From positions 2,904,001 to 2,968,000 of the forward strand of contig NC_016478.1 of the NCBI RefSeq assembly GCF_000226095.1: DNA of 64,000 bases. The letters run 5' to 3'. Positions within the stretch are counted from its first letter, which is position 1. Every line of letters starts with the position of its first letter. Below are positions 44,765 through 55,385 of this stretch, piece by piece. A model generated the notes under the pieces. The model was not told the DNA's origin. It did no database searches and was given only the letters and a program-made list of their open reading frames with translations. Source of the DNA: Thermothelomyces thermophilus ATCC 42464. Its lineage: Eukaryota > Ascomycota > Sordariomycetes > Sordariales > Chaetomiaceae. A program made the translations under genes and the position numbers.

Positions 44765-46598
44765 TCATGATCCCTTCTTGACATCAGTCTCGTTCATCTT
44801 GACCCACTCCTTGAGATCCGGATCCCATCGATGGCTGTTACATTGGTGTTGACGTTTTTTTTTTTTGAGGTTTGCCAAGTCAGTCCGCAGTACTGGCCAT
44901 GAGAGAGAGCGAAAAAAAAAAATAAAGAAAAAAAAAAAGAAACGACGACAACAAAAAAAATTAACACCAGAAAGAGAAAGGAAAAGAAAAAAGAAAAAAT
45001 AATAATAATAATAAAAGGGGAGGGGGTCTTACCGTTCCCACTCGGTCAGGACCAGGCTCTCGGGCCCGTACTCGGCGACCAGGACGGGCTCGTAGGCCCA
45101 GGGGACGAGGGCCGGCACGCCCTCGAAGGCGGTCTCGCGCAGGGGGAAGAGGTCGCCGGCGCGGTAGAAGTGCGCGTTCTTGCAGCTCAGCAGGCCCGGC
45201 GCTCCCGAGGGGGCTCGCGGGTCCGTGATCTCGTCGTCGTCGTTGCCGTCGCCGTCGCCAGGGGAGGAGGAGGAGGAGGAGGAGGTCCTCCAGGAGGAGG
45301 AGGAGGGAAAAGTGGCGGAGGGCGGTAAGGGGAAGGGGAAGGGGACCGAGGTCCAGTCGCGCTCCATGACGGCCGTCACGTCGACGTACATGCCCGTGTC
45401 GACGTCCACCCAGCGGGCGTCGATCACGTTGGCGCCGGTGCCCCGGCCCGGCGAGGACGTCGCGAAGGGGTTGACGTCGAGCAGGTACCGGCGCGTCCGG
45501 TGCGTCCGGTCGGTCCGGTCGGTCCGGTCGGTGTCTGGTCTTGACCCTTGTTGTTGTTGTTGTTGTTGTCGTCGTCGTCGTCGATGATGATGTTGTTGTT
45601 GCTGCTCTGCCCCGTCCGTGCCTTGCTGGTCGGGATGGTTCTCCTCATCGTCGTCGTCGTCAACGTACTCGTGCAGGCTGCCGTTGTAGCGCTCGGCGAG
45701 CAGGGCCAGGGTCGCGCCCGTCACCTGGGCGTCCACGTCCAAGTCCCACGGCAGGATGCGCCCGCTCCACCACCAGCCCAGGAGGGTGCCGTGCGCGAGC
45801 CAGGTCTCGAGGCGCAGGCGGGCAAAGGTCCGCAGGTAGGACCGCGTCAGGCTCCGCATGACCGCGCGGTCTGGAGCGGCAGGGGGAGGCCCATGGCCTG
45901 TCAGCTTTCTTTCTTTCTCTTCCGGTTCTCTTCTCTTCTTTTTTGCATCTCCCCTTCTTTTCGTTTTCTTCTCTCTCTTTTTTTTTTTCCATTATGTAGT
46001 CTCCTATCGAGAAAGAAAACAATGCCAAAGGGGGAAGGAGGGTGGAAGGGGGAAGGGGGAAGGGGGGAAGGGGTTAGGCATACGTTCCTTATAGGGGAGG
46101 ATGCCACGGTAGAAGCGGGCGTCATAGTCTAGGTAAGCAGCAACTTCAGTCTAAAGCGATCTCAAAACGGGTGAGCAGCACGAGGTGTTAGATACGGGGT
46201 GTATAAGGGATGGCGGCCCTCTTCCGCTTGCGGAACCTAAATAGGCACACCGCACATATGCACGCACATATGCACGCGGGCAGCGAGGGAGAAAGAAGGA
46301 AGGGGAAGAACCAAGTGGTGGCGGTACGATGGTGGGACATACGGCTAAGTTCGGCGTTGCTGCCGGCCTCTTGAAAGTACTTATACTCTTGTATCTCTTG
46401 TGTTTGTCCTTGCGGCGGAGGCGGCGAAGGCGGCGACGTGTCTTGATCGGCCGAGGGCTGGCTGTGGATGAATGAGAAGGGGCGGCCGCCCCTTCTGGCA
46501 ATGGCGGCGGTGCTGAGCAGGGCAGAGAAGATGAGCAGTGCCGTGAGGAGGAGGAGGAGGAACTTCTTGCTCAAGGAGAGTGCTAGCAACGACCTCAT
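44765..46598 (-). CDS. LicD-family protein (Mnn4-like mannosylphosphate transfer)
   Basis: Exons 46598-46343, 46143-46084, 45897-45033 and 44834-44765 join to 416 aa. A basic start and hydrophobic stretch (KKFLLLLLTALLIFSALLST) make a signal anchor for the Golgi lumen. The second small exon gives YLDYDARFYRGILPYKER, and the core has ETWLAHGTLLGWWWSG with the acidic motif ILPWDLDVDAQV. LicD proteins transfer phosphocholine or sugar-phosphate groups; the fungal branch includes Mnn4, needed for mannosylphosphorylation of glycans. Between DVDAQV and LLDVNPFATSSPGRGTGANV lies a low-complexity insert of Asp/Glu, Gln, His and Arg runs plus a DRT tandem repeat. A second insert is Ser/Asp-rich. The last exon supplies RHRWDPDLKEWVKMNETDV. 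Intron 44835-45032 is full of A runs. Confidence 0.82.
45485..45615 (-). repeat. Low-complexity repeats inside the LicD gene
   Basis: On the plus strand this holds CGGTCGGTC-type repeats (about 45497-45535), read on the minus strand as Asp-Arg-Thr units, next to GTT/GTC/GAT triplet repeats (about 45548-45605), read as Gln, Arg and His runs. It expands the loop after the acidic active-site motif. Confidence 0.8.
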
Positions 46599-47816
46599 GT
46601 CTGCCTCGGGAGGGAGAAAGTCGGGAGGGAGAAAAAGGGGGGAGGGGGGGAGGAATGGAATTCTGGAATTCTGGAACGACCGAACGACCGACGACCGACG
46701 ACCAACTCGAAGGCTCGGGGATGGAAGGTCGATGGGACTCGGAGGTCAGGAAGGGCTCGGGGCAACGCACATTGGAGAGCAACATACGGGTTACAGGGGA
46801 TAATAGTCAAAGCAAGCGGGCACGGGCCGAATATTTAGAAATGCGTAGTGCGTCAGAATGGCGGCCGTGAGATGGGTGCATATCAAGGACCTTATTAATG
46901 GGCCAAGGTACATGTAATAGTATGTAAAGGTGAGTAAGGGAGGTTAAGAACTTCACGTAATATGTGCTGTACATACATGCCTTGAAGTACAGCTTATATA
47001 CATACGTACAGTACTCTGTACGAGCCTGTCATCTGATCTATGACGACTTCGCGAGCGACGTGATGTACCTTATCCCACCTTTACTTTCTCCGCCTACAAG
47101 GGACCCGGTATCCACGCTGTCCTATCCTGTTACCCTGCCTACCACTCTGGCTGTCTACCATGTCCTTCTGCGTGCAGAGAGCAAAGAGAGAGAAAGGAGA
47201 GAAGCATGATGATGACTGAGGGAACAATAGGAGCATGAGCCTCCTTGCCCTCAGCATTGTTCGTGACACACACGCATTCTCAGCTGATGAGGGCCTTCGC
47301 TTTTTATTATTGATTTTCTTTTCTTTTCTTTTCTTTTTCTTTTTCTTTTTTTTCCCTCTTTCACCAATTTCTAGAGCTTATAGCTTGTTTCCTGTCCAAG
47401 TACGTACAGAGTGTTCTAGCTCCATATAGCGAGCTGTGGTATGGTTCAAGTTGTGTGTACCAACTGGGCAAAAGAAGACTACTAGTACCAAGTTGTTTTC
47501 TCAGCTTGCCAATCCCTGCGTGGGCACGCAACCACTTGCTGATTCTACGTCATGTTTATTCCTCCTTCCTCCCTGACTCCCTGTAATCAAGCTTTGGCCC
47601 CAGACCCTCTTTCAACTGGGAACTGCCACGAACGTTTGGAACTGCTGCAACCGCCAACCCACAAAGTCCCTCATGGAATAGGCATGCGTAAGATGATCGG
47701 GTATATTGACATTACAAAATCACACAGGACCTAGTCTCCATGGAAACCTCACCACATCCTGCCCGGATAAGATGCCTTAACGCACGCGCACGCGCACCCG
47801 CACCCACACCACGGCT
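46599..47816. other. Gene-free stretch between LicD and membrane-protein genes
   Basis: About 1.2 kb. The left end is the LicD promoter side; a CGACCGACC-type repeat lies at about 46676-46700. A CTTTT-rich tract is at about 47310-47350. A CACGCG alternation lies just past the stop of the membrane-protein gene (about 47783-47800). No gene seen. Confidence 0.45.
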
Positions 47817-49478
47817 TTAATCCATCACCTTGCCCTTCAGCATCGGGAACGGGCTGACGTTCGTCCCGTCCCGCAACCACCGGTCCAGGGTCAGACTCGG
47901 CTGGCTATTCCCGTCCGAGCCGGTGGTTCTCCTCTTCCCCGATTTCTCATCCTCCTTCTCCTCCTTCTCTTGCTGCTGCTGCTGCTGCTGCTGCTGTTGC
48001 GTAGTGCTGGGTTGGGTGTTTTCAAGGTTGAATTTGAATCCCGAGTTGGGTGAGACGGTAAACTTTCCGCCCTTCGCTTCTGAAGCTGACGATGACGATG
48101 ACGATGATGGTGATGATGATGACGACGATGATGCTCCTGTTGCTCCCCTAGGCGGGGGTGGTTTTCCGAGCCGGAATGTCGTTGATGATACTGCTGCTGC
48201 TGCTGTTGCTCCCGCCGCCTCCTCGCGGGATGCGCGGGAGGGTCGCAGACCGTAGTAGCTGACCGCGTAGCCCACCCTGGCGGCGGCTGCCGGGGAGATG
48301 CGCTTTCTAGATATTCCTCCCCCAGTATCAGTAGTCATGGCTGCCGGCGGCTGTTGGACGCCGGTAGGGAACCGGAACCCGTCGGCGTCGGTACTGTAGG
48401 TGCTGCTGCTGCTCCTGCTCCTGCTCCTACTGCTGCTCCTGCCGTCGTCACTTGCCGCGTAGCCCTTCTTGGCCGAGGAGACCGAGTAGGCCTTGTTGGA
48501 GGTGCCCGTCGGTGGTGGATGGCCGATATTGCCGACGTTGCCCTCGCCGCTTCCCATCCCGCGGTCGCGTTGGCGGCGCTTTGTGCGCCGGCGGCGGAGG
48601 ACGACCACGAAGACGACGCCGGTGAGCAGCGACGAGCCGATGATGCCGCCCACCACCGCCAGGGCCGTCTGTGTGACCGAGAGCGCGGCGCCCTGGGCCC
48701 GCTGGATCTGCGAGTTGGCTTCATCCTGATGGACATTGGTTAGCTCGTGACGTCGTCGTCGGTGGTGTTTCCGAGATGGAGACGTTACCCTCAGCGCCGT
48801 GGCGTCCTCCTGCGCCTTCTGTGCCACGCTCGCCGCAGACCTCGACGCGTCGGCCGCACTCTGGCTTGCCAGCTGGAGGGCGCTCGAGAAGCTGGCGCCC
48901 ATGGAGCTCGCGAGGCTCGCCATGCTCGCCGAGATGGCGCTGCTGGCGCTCTGCGATATCGACCTGATCGCCTCGTCCGCCCGGCGCGACGCCTCCGCCG
49001 AGGCCTGCGACATGGACCGCGAGGCAGACTCGGCGGCCCCCTGCTGCAGGCGGGCGCTCGCCAGCTCTTGCTCTGTCTGGCTGAGCCGCTGCGTGGCTTG
49101 CTGGAGCGACTGGCTGAGCTGCTGACTGGACTGGCTCACCTGTTGGCTCGCCTGGCTGACCGAGCGGAACTGGTCGCTGATCCGCTGCAGCTGCTCGCTC
49201 AGCGCCTGGATCTGTCCCTGGTCCTGCCGGCCCAGGAGCGACGGGGGCGGAGTGATCATGGCCTGGCATCCGTCCCGATCCTCCTCCACCCAGCCGACCG
49301 CCCCTCCGACCACCCCTGCCCATACCGGCTCGGGCCCTCCCGCTCCTCCAACGCCATCCCGCCCCTGCACAATAACCGGTGCCGGCCCGTCTGCCACCAC
49401 ATTACCGACCCAAGCACAGCTCGAGAATATCAGGAAGAGAAGCGGAAGCCGCAAGAATATGAGCGGCCTCTTGGCCAT
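47817..49478 (-). CDS. Ser/Gln-rich single-pass membrane protein
   Basis: I do not recognise a named family. Exons 49478-48789 and 48725-47817 give 532 aa. A signal peptide (PLIFLRLPLLFLIFSSCAWV) is followed by a long Ser/Gln/Ala stretch with regular helical spacing (about residues 80-230; SQASQQVSQSSQQLSQSLQQ is typical). Then come one membrane segment (ALAVVGGIIGSSLLTGVVFV), a basic stop-transfer run (RRRRTKRRQRDR), and a cytosolic tail with Ser, Asp/Ser and polyglutamine runs. The layout (secreted Ser-rich region, one membrane pass, cytosolic tail) resembles fungal cell-surface sensors of the Mid2/Wsc kind, but no WSC domain is present, so that is only analogy. The 63-nt intron is stop-free and in phase; retaining it would add 21 mostly basic residues just before the membrane segment. 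ATG 49478 is chosen because the upstream in-frame ATG (49565) would spoil the signal peptide. Confidence 0.72.
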   Translation of the reverse strand: MAKRPLIFLRLPLLFLIFSSCAWVGNVVADGPAPVIVQGRDGVGGAGGPEPVWAGVVGGAVGWVEEDRDGCQAMITPPPSLLGRQDQGQIQALSEQLQRISDQFRSVSQASQQVSQSSQQLSQSLQQATQRLSQTEQELASARLQQGAAESASRSMSQASAEASRRADEAIRSISQSASSAISASMASLASSMGASFSSALQLASQSAADASRSAASVAQKAQEDATALRVTSPSRKHHRRRRHELTNVHQDEANSQIQRAQGAALSVTQTALAVVGGIIGSSLLTGVVFVVVLRRRRTKRRQRDRGMGSGEGNVGNIGHPPPTGTSNKAYSVSSAKKGYAASDDGRSSSRSRSRSSSSTYSTDADGFRFPTGVQQPPAAMTTDTGGGISRKRISPAAAARVGYAVSYYGLRPSRASREEAAGATAAAAVSSTTFRLGKPPPPRGATGASSSSSSSPSSSSSSSASEAKGGKFTVSPNSGFKFNLENTQPSTTQQQQQQQQQQEKEEKEDEKSGKRRTTGSDGNSQPSLTLDRWLRDGTNVSPFPMLKGKVMD

Positions 49479-51183
49479 GGCAAGAGACCACTCTGCAGAC
49501 AGTCCGAACAAAGAAAAGTACAAAATAGCAAAATTAAACAAAACGTATATTACCGCCGGCGGCAAAATTGAAGCAGAGTAGCAGCAGCGACGGCGGACCT
49601 GGCCATCATCCTTTCAGCCAGAAGGAGGACAGCGCGGGTATGCGGGTATGAATTAGCCAAAAAGACGGCAGAAGGGAGGGGAAAAAAAAGAACGGAAACA
49701 AAACAGAAGAGAGCAGAGGAGAGGATTAAAGACAAGTGATCGCATGAAGATACACACACCCCACGCCCACACAAACACAATCTTACCGAGGCGGCCCCCG
49801 TCCCAGAAGGATGCCGCAGCAGCCCGCGCGGTCGGGAGCCAAGCTTACAGGCCTGACCGCCATCGCTCGCTTGGAGGTCGGAAAACGAGATAGGATGGCA
49901 AGCAACCCGAGAGCAGCATTTACTGCTCTCTCTCCCCCTCCCTGGCGCGCGATGCCCCCCCTGCTACCAGGCATCATCTAGTGTATGTATGTACACAGTA
50001 TGCACATACATACAAAACGACAGCGGCTGTCTTTGCTTGCCGAGCCTCCAGGGTGTGTGTATGTGTATGTGTTGTGTCGTCGCCTTGACAGGTCCCGAGC
50101 ATGATGGAAGACAGCAGGGAGTACCAAGTACACCACACCACGAATCGGGAAAAGCCAAGTGCCACGATACCCCGGAAGCCTGTGTAGATCGCACCGGAGC
50201 AAGACGGCGCCGGAGCGCACAGACACATGCCTAACTCGTCCGAATCAAAGGGGCGGGGGTGGGGGAAAGGGGGTCCAAAATCTGAGACGGATGCGCGCGG
50301 GGCGTGGGGGGGTTGCTTCTGCTTGTCTGATTAAAACGGCGAAAATTCATGCCATGTGCTGCGTCGAGCCAATTTACCCGCGAGCCAGCCAGCCAAACGA
50401 GGGCTTTTTATGTCGAGACGCTGGGACGTTGGCGAGGGCGTCTCAGATCTGTGCTAGTAGTTCCCGGAGTCGAAGACCTCTTGGCGAAATGGCGCCGGCG
50501 CCTGCCGGCAACGACGACAATACACTACATGTAGCTTTCCAGAAATTTTTTTTGGAGGTTGCCAGGGACCCGGGAAAGCCATCGTGAGTGATTCAGTCTT
50601 GGGACCGCTGTTCGGTCTGGCCATGAACCGGCAGCAACTCCCTCCGTCACCAATCGCGGGCACCAGCCCCTGAGACAAACAAGTGGCCGTTCCCATTTGT
50701 ACGAGAGGCTATTTCTATATACACTCCCAAGACGACCAGGTAGAATAAATATTCGAGCCATATCCGACCCTTTCAAATCCAACAGAAGAAGACCCAGCCA
50801 TCATCTCCGAACGCCAGGCATGCATTCTCCGTCTCTTTTTTTGTTTTGCTATCCTCACACTTGGAATCCGGCCCCCCCCCCCACCCCCCTTTATCACCAT
50901 TTCTGGTCGGGTTAGATCCACGGCCACTCAGCTTCTCGTGATTACAGCCCTGTAGCCACCGGCCCCCATCCATCCATTGTCATTCATCACGCATTTCACA
51001 CCGTATCAGACAAACCAAACATCACAACGCGAACGACCATACACGGAGACTTCAGATGGCACAAAGAAAGAGAAAAATGAAACCAACTTCCCATACTTGG
51101 TTTCGGCATCTTGGATTTTCTTTCCCCTCTCCGCGCTGCCCAACCGCCAATCCCTTTCTTTTTGTTTCCTTTTTTTTTTTTTT
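49479..51183. other. Gene-free stretch between membrane-protein gene and ERD2
   Basis: About 1.7 kb. It includes T/A-rich leader of the membrane-protein gene (about 49670-49690), GTGTATGT-type stretches near 49980-50080, a C run at about 50873-50882 and a T run just past the ERD2 stop (51170-51184). Open frames at 50159-50587 (+) and nearby minus frames have no domain and overlap each other. Confidence 0.45.
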
Positions 51184-52102
51184 TCAAACAGGCAGCTTGA
51201 ACTTCTCCCCCTTCATGACCTTGGTATAATAGATCCAAAAGAAGTCGCTATACAGCACCGTCTGCAGCACGCCGGCGACGACGGCGATGGTGTCGATCTT
51301 GTGCGTCGGCTCCGTCACGTAGCGGTAGATCCAGTTGGGGATGTAGAGCGTGCGGTAGATGCCGAGGGCGAACAGGTAGTGCGCCGTGATGGCCTCGGCC
51401 TCGCCCGTGCGCTGCAGCATGAAGAGCTGCGGCAGGATGGCGACGCTCTCGAGCCAGATGGAGAAGGCCCAGAAGATCTCGAGCACCGTGTACCGCACGG
51501 GGAAGAGGATCGCCAGCACGGCGGCGAAGCCCAGCAGGTACTGCACCCGGAACGTGTCCAGGTTCGGGTCGTTGGTCGGCCGGTACGCGCGCGCCATCAG
51601 GTAGATGATGTAGAACTGCGACGAGATGAAGAGGACCTTGAAGATGAAGTTGTACGGCGAGCTCGTCCATGGGAGGTCTGGATTCCGCCATTTTTTTGCT
51701 CTTGGTCAGCTAACTGCTCCCTGCTGGGGCCGACGATCACGCGGTGGGCGTGCAAGAGGAGCGAGGAAACATCATTGAGGCATACCGAGGTAGCGTGTCA
51801 CGTAGACGATCAGGTATAGGACTTGCGACTTGAAGGAAATGCCCGAGCAGCTCTGCTTGCTTGGTTAGAATCTCGAGGCTCGAACAAAAAATTTAGGGTT
51901 ACCCTTTGGGAACAGCGGCAAGCGCACCTTGAGCTGGACAATCTTGTGCAAAAGAATAAAGATGGATGCCAGGTGGGAGAGATCCCCTATCGCGGCCGCA
52001 TGTCAGCCTCTGTTTCGAGTCTTTGGTTGCTCTCTGATCTTTTTCTTTTCGTGGTCGGGGTGGGGGGGGCATACCGGCGACGCGAAAGAGGTTGAGCGTC
52101 AT
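51184..52102 (-). CDS. ERD2: ER lumen protein-retaining (HDEL) receptor
   Basis: Four exons, 52102-52075, 51986-51928, 51852-51786 and 51677-51184, join to 215 aa, the standard length. The seven-helix receptor cycles between Golgi and ER and returns soluble ER proteins bearing C-terminal HDEL-type signals. Sequence across the junctions, MTLNLFRVAG then DLSHLASIFILLHKI, is the conserved start, followed by SCSGISFKSQVLYLIVYVTR and DLPWTSSPYNFIFKVLFI. Later blocks are ILFPVRYTVLEIFWAFSIWL, ESVAILPQLFMLQRTGEAE and LFALGIYRTLYIPNWIYRY, ending DFFWIYYTKVMKGEKFKLPV. The first exon is only 28 nt. A T-run sits immediately after the stop codon. The intact family motifs leave little doubt. Confidence 0.96.
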
Positions 52103-52762
52103 CTTTGAAGCTTTCCGAGCTTCTAGTCTAGTTCGGATCGCCCAGGTCGCACGAATTCGATAGCTTGGGAGATAGCAGGGGTCGAGCTGCTACAACACGG
52201 CAGCTGTCCGGTCGGATCTCGAGCAGGCCAGCGTGGAAGACAGATGGCAATTGCTGAGGTCGGCCGGGCGCAATTCGTCCTTTTTGTCGGTTCTGGATGG
52301 GAAGCCTCGAGCCCCAACAGCTGGCTTCCGGACACGGTCGCGCCTTTGAAAACGGCACGGCAGTTTGACGCAGGTGGCATCAAAGGACCCACCACGCAAA
52401 GCTGATTCGCCAGGAACAGCTGGATGCTGTCTGGAACACTTGTAGTTACGTCCGTACTAGTAAGTGAGGCATCTCGATCAAACTAGGGTTAGGGTACAGA
52501 TCGTAAGTCGGATGAATCTGCAAGCCGTTCCAAGACCGGAGAGTCCTATCCGAATTAACACGTTCTTGTTCCAGTGCCGACTTGCTGTGTGAATCCCTGA
52601 CCTGTTGTCAAGTTGGGCAGCGTGATTTATGTCCACTACACTACACAGCATGTCAGCAACCAAGTGTAACCAAGTGTAATATGCTATTTTCGTCCAGCCC
52701 TCAAAAAACATGGCGTCCCGCCCCATCCCATAACGCCCAAGCCTTAACCGACCCCCCCTTGC
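52103..52762. other. Intergenic stretch upstream of ERD2
   Basis: About 660 bp between head-to-tail minus-strand genes, so it holds the ERD2 promoter and the 3' region of the RFC small-subunit gene. TAGGGTTAGGG, a telomere-like element, lies at 52484-52494, about 385 bp upstream of the ERD2 ATG. No gene seen. Confidence 0.5.
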
Positions 52763-53957
52763 TCACATGTCCATGCTCATCAAGTACATCTCGAAAATCC
52801 TCATAAACTTGGCAACAAAAGCTTCGAGGTGGAAGATAACCTTGGTCCCGGTTCGGATCCGATGCTCAAAGAAGGCAGCCCACTTGATAACATCTGCTTT
52901 GAGCGCGTCATCGATCATGGGAATCAGCTTGAAGGTGAGCGTCCTCAGAATCGTGGTTGCTGGGATGCAGTGGGTCAGCAAGTCGTAGAGCTTAGACCGG
53001 ACCTGCAGGATCCGGGCCGGTGTGTGCTCCTCCATGATCTCCTTGGCGATCTGCCCGATGAGGGCCTCCCAGTCCGGAGGCGGTATTGGCGTGGTGTCCG
53101 TAACTTTCTCACTGTGAGGAAGGGCATAGTTAGCATCCAGGTTGCCACGAGAATGTATGTGTGCAAGAAAAAGAATACGGAGACATTGCAGGCTTACTTT
53201 TGTGCATGCACCGCCTCCAATATCAACAACGCCTTGCGCAAGTTCCTCCCGCTCTCCTCGGCAATCCTCTGGTGCAGGCCCTTCACCACCGGCCACCCCT
53301 CCTTCTTCGCCGATGCCGCCAGCACGTCGCAGATCTCCTCGTGCGTCGGAGCCGCCACCCGGACGAGCAGAGTACGTGATCGGATAGGCGCAATGATGTT
53401 GGCCGTGGAATTGGCGAGCAAGATCAACCGCAGGTTCGGCGAGTACTTCTCCATGGTCCGGCGCAGGGCCGCCTGGGCGTCTCGGGTGAGGTGGTCCGCC
53501 TCGTTGATGACGACCACCTTGAACTTCTGCCTCGCCGACTGGTCCACCTGCTGTGTTTGCGCGACCTCCTTGAGCAGATCTTGCACGACCACCCTGTCGT
53601 AGGTGCCGACGTCTGAGGGTGTGATTTCCAGGTGGTAGACCGAGGCGACAATGTTGAACTCGAGCTTGCGGTTGCTGCTGGTTTGGAACGCGCGCGCGTC
53701 GATCTTGATCTTCTCGACTCCGGGCCCGAACAGCTCCTTTAGTGTGGCCACAATTCTTGTCTTCTTGCCTGCACCAGAGGGACCGTACACCAAAAGGTGG
53801 GGAAAGTCGCCGCTTTGTGCCTGCGGGCCGTTAGTAGACGTCACTAGCGATCGGTGAAATCAGTCCATACCAGCGACCGCAATCGTTCGGACAGCTCTCC
53901 ATGGTATGTGAGGGCATCCAATGACCTGGGCCGGTGCTTGTCGACAATGAGCGCCAT
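52763..53957 (-). CDS. RFC5: Replication factor C small subunit (yeast Rfc5, human RFC3)
   Basis: Exons 53957-53871, 53820-53198 and 53111-52763 join to 352 aa. It is a subunit of the pentameric clamp loader that opens PCNA on primed DNA. The start MALIVDKHRPRSLDALTYH is typical. The Walker A motif reads GPSGAGKKTR (residues about 42-51), and the Walker B position has VVVINEADHLTRDAQAALRR, where INEADHL replaces a classic DEAD-type box, as known for this subunit. SRTLLVRVAAPTHEEI holds the sensor region, and LPMIDDALKADVIKWAAFFE-like residues (reading LIPMIDDALKADVIKWAAFF) form the C-terminal collar. Naming is confusing: this is yeast Rfc5, equal to human RFC3. The gene lies about 1.9 kb from the RFC large-subunit gene, with a mitochondrial ribosomal gene between. 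Confidence 0.95.
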
Positions 53958-54509
53958 GGTGATTTTGTGATGCCGTGTGCAAGGAATGGTTGGGGTTGGA
54001 GAGGTGAGAGTGGCCTCTTTACGACGCGTCTGGGTGACGCGACGTGGAGTCGCTACCAAAAACCCAATTAAGCGGTTGCAGGGGTGCACGGACCATAGCA
54101 GGCAGGAGGCAATCGCTGCCTTGGCATTCGAGGCAATGGGAACTTGCATGAAAGGGCTTCGCTTCCTTTGAGAATTCTGAAATGCTCAAAACAGCGAGCT
54201 TGTAAGCACCTCATCCCGCACCATCGGTTCATGGATGACTCAGTACACCAAAATCATCATCAGCTCCGGTCACAGCCCCCATGCCCCGATACGGCAGTAG
54301 ACAGCTTTCAACCAAAGATCGTCAACATTAGATTGGCGACATGAATAACCTTAATTGCGAGGATTCACGCATGGATCAAAGCCAATGTAGCTCACACCAC
54401 GTTTTGATGGTCATCGTCCGCTCGAAGTGTGCGCTTGAATTCGACACGCATACAGACTATTGCATTGGTCTACATATTATACATCAGGGACAAGGGCATG
54501 GCCTAGGCC
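53958..54509. other. Intergenic stretch upstream of the RFC small-subunit gene
   Basis: About 550 bp, promoter of the RFC small-subunit gene and 3' region of the uL16m gene. Possible MCB-like ACGCGT-type sites: GACGCGTC at 54022-54029 and GACGCGAC at 54036-54043, about 65-85 bp upstream of the ATG. These would fit cell-cycle (MBF-like) control, but that is inference. Confidence 0.45.
54018..54046. promoter_or_regulatory. Possible MCB-like (ACGCGT-type) elements upstream of RFC5
   Basis: The plus strand reads ACGACGCGTCTGGGTGACGC GACG in this stretch, giving one full ACGCGT core and one ACGCGA near-match within 85 bp of the RFC small-subunit ATG. In yeasts MBF binds ACGCGT upstream of DNA-replication genes at G1/S. 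The match is to a short sequence, so chance is possible. Confidence 0.35.
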
Positions 54510-55385
54510 CTATGACGGAGGAGGTGCCGAGCTGGAAGAACTCGTAGATGGCGAGGGCGTCGTGGGTCCTGGCAGCTTCTTCCACGGCTTCTTCAGGTCT
54601 TCCAAGGTGATGCCATCCAGTTTTGTGATTCCAACAACCGGAGGGTCGCCCCTCTTGACGAATTCGTATTGCCCTGAATTAAGGGTCAGCATCCGCAACT
54701 CAGCACCTGTACATAGCAGCCGGATTATCCCGTACCTGGCAGCTTGTTACCCGCAAGCCGGAAGGCGTCCCGAATGACCTGCTCGTGCACGAGTCCCCGG
54801 ATCTCAAAGAGAATCTGGTTGACCGCCACTCTGGCCGCCCAATGGTCGAAAGAGCCCTTGCCCTTACCCATTCTCATCTTGAAGCCAGCCGCCGTCAGCT
54901 CACACTGTCGAGTCCCCCCCACAATCGTGTGCCATCCATCATCTTACCTCGTTGCCGCTCACAAAGACACCGACGTTGCAGGCAACCCTCTTGTACAGCC
55001 GGTATTTCTCGCCACGTAGCCGCTGCTTAATGGTGTCCTCAGCCACCTTGAGCTGGGCAGCGCTGATCCTGCGGTGGTGGTCGCACATGCGCAACCCGTA
55101 GTCGCCCCAAACCACTGTCGTCCCCTTTGTCGATCCTCCCGTCGGCACTCGGGGCCGGCCCTTCATCATCTTCTTCTTGCGGCTAAGACTGGGCTCCAAC
55201 CATGTTCCCGCCCGGATCGCTGTCGCCGAGAATAGCCTGACATGCTGCGAGGTAGCCGCGGATGTGGTCGCGGCCGAGGGACGGAGGACGGTCGCCGAAG
55301 GGAGCGAGGCGCGGAGTGGTGTCGCGGGCATTATCCTTAGCGCCTGGAAGGCGCCGAGGAGCGCCGACGAAGCGTTTGGCCTCAT
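54510..55385 (-). CDS. MRPL16: Mitochondrial large-subunit ribosomal protein uL16m
   Basis: Exons 55385-54948, 54877-54736 and 54673-54510 join to 247 aa. The bacterial L16 fold is clear: [40 protein letters not shown], the RNA-contacting [17 protein letters not shown] across the first junction, and [19 protein letters not shown]. The first about 70 residues are rich in Ala, Ser, Arg and Thr without acidic residues, as expected of a mitochondrial targeting sequence. The C-terminus adds a Ser/Pro tail. The protein sits near the peptidyl-transferase centre of the mitoribosome. It is divergent from RFC1 with 457 bp between the ATGs. Confidence 0.94.

Noticed and set aside
50159-50587. 142-codon plus-strand open frame left of ERD2
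   Set aside because: Low-complexity Gly run, no domain, and overlapping frames on the other strand of similar quality.
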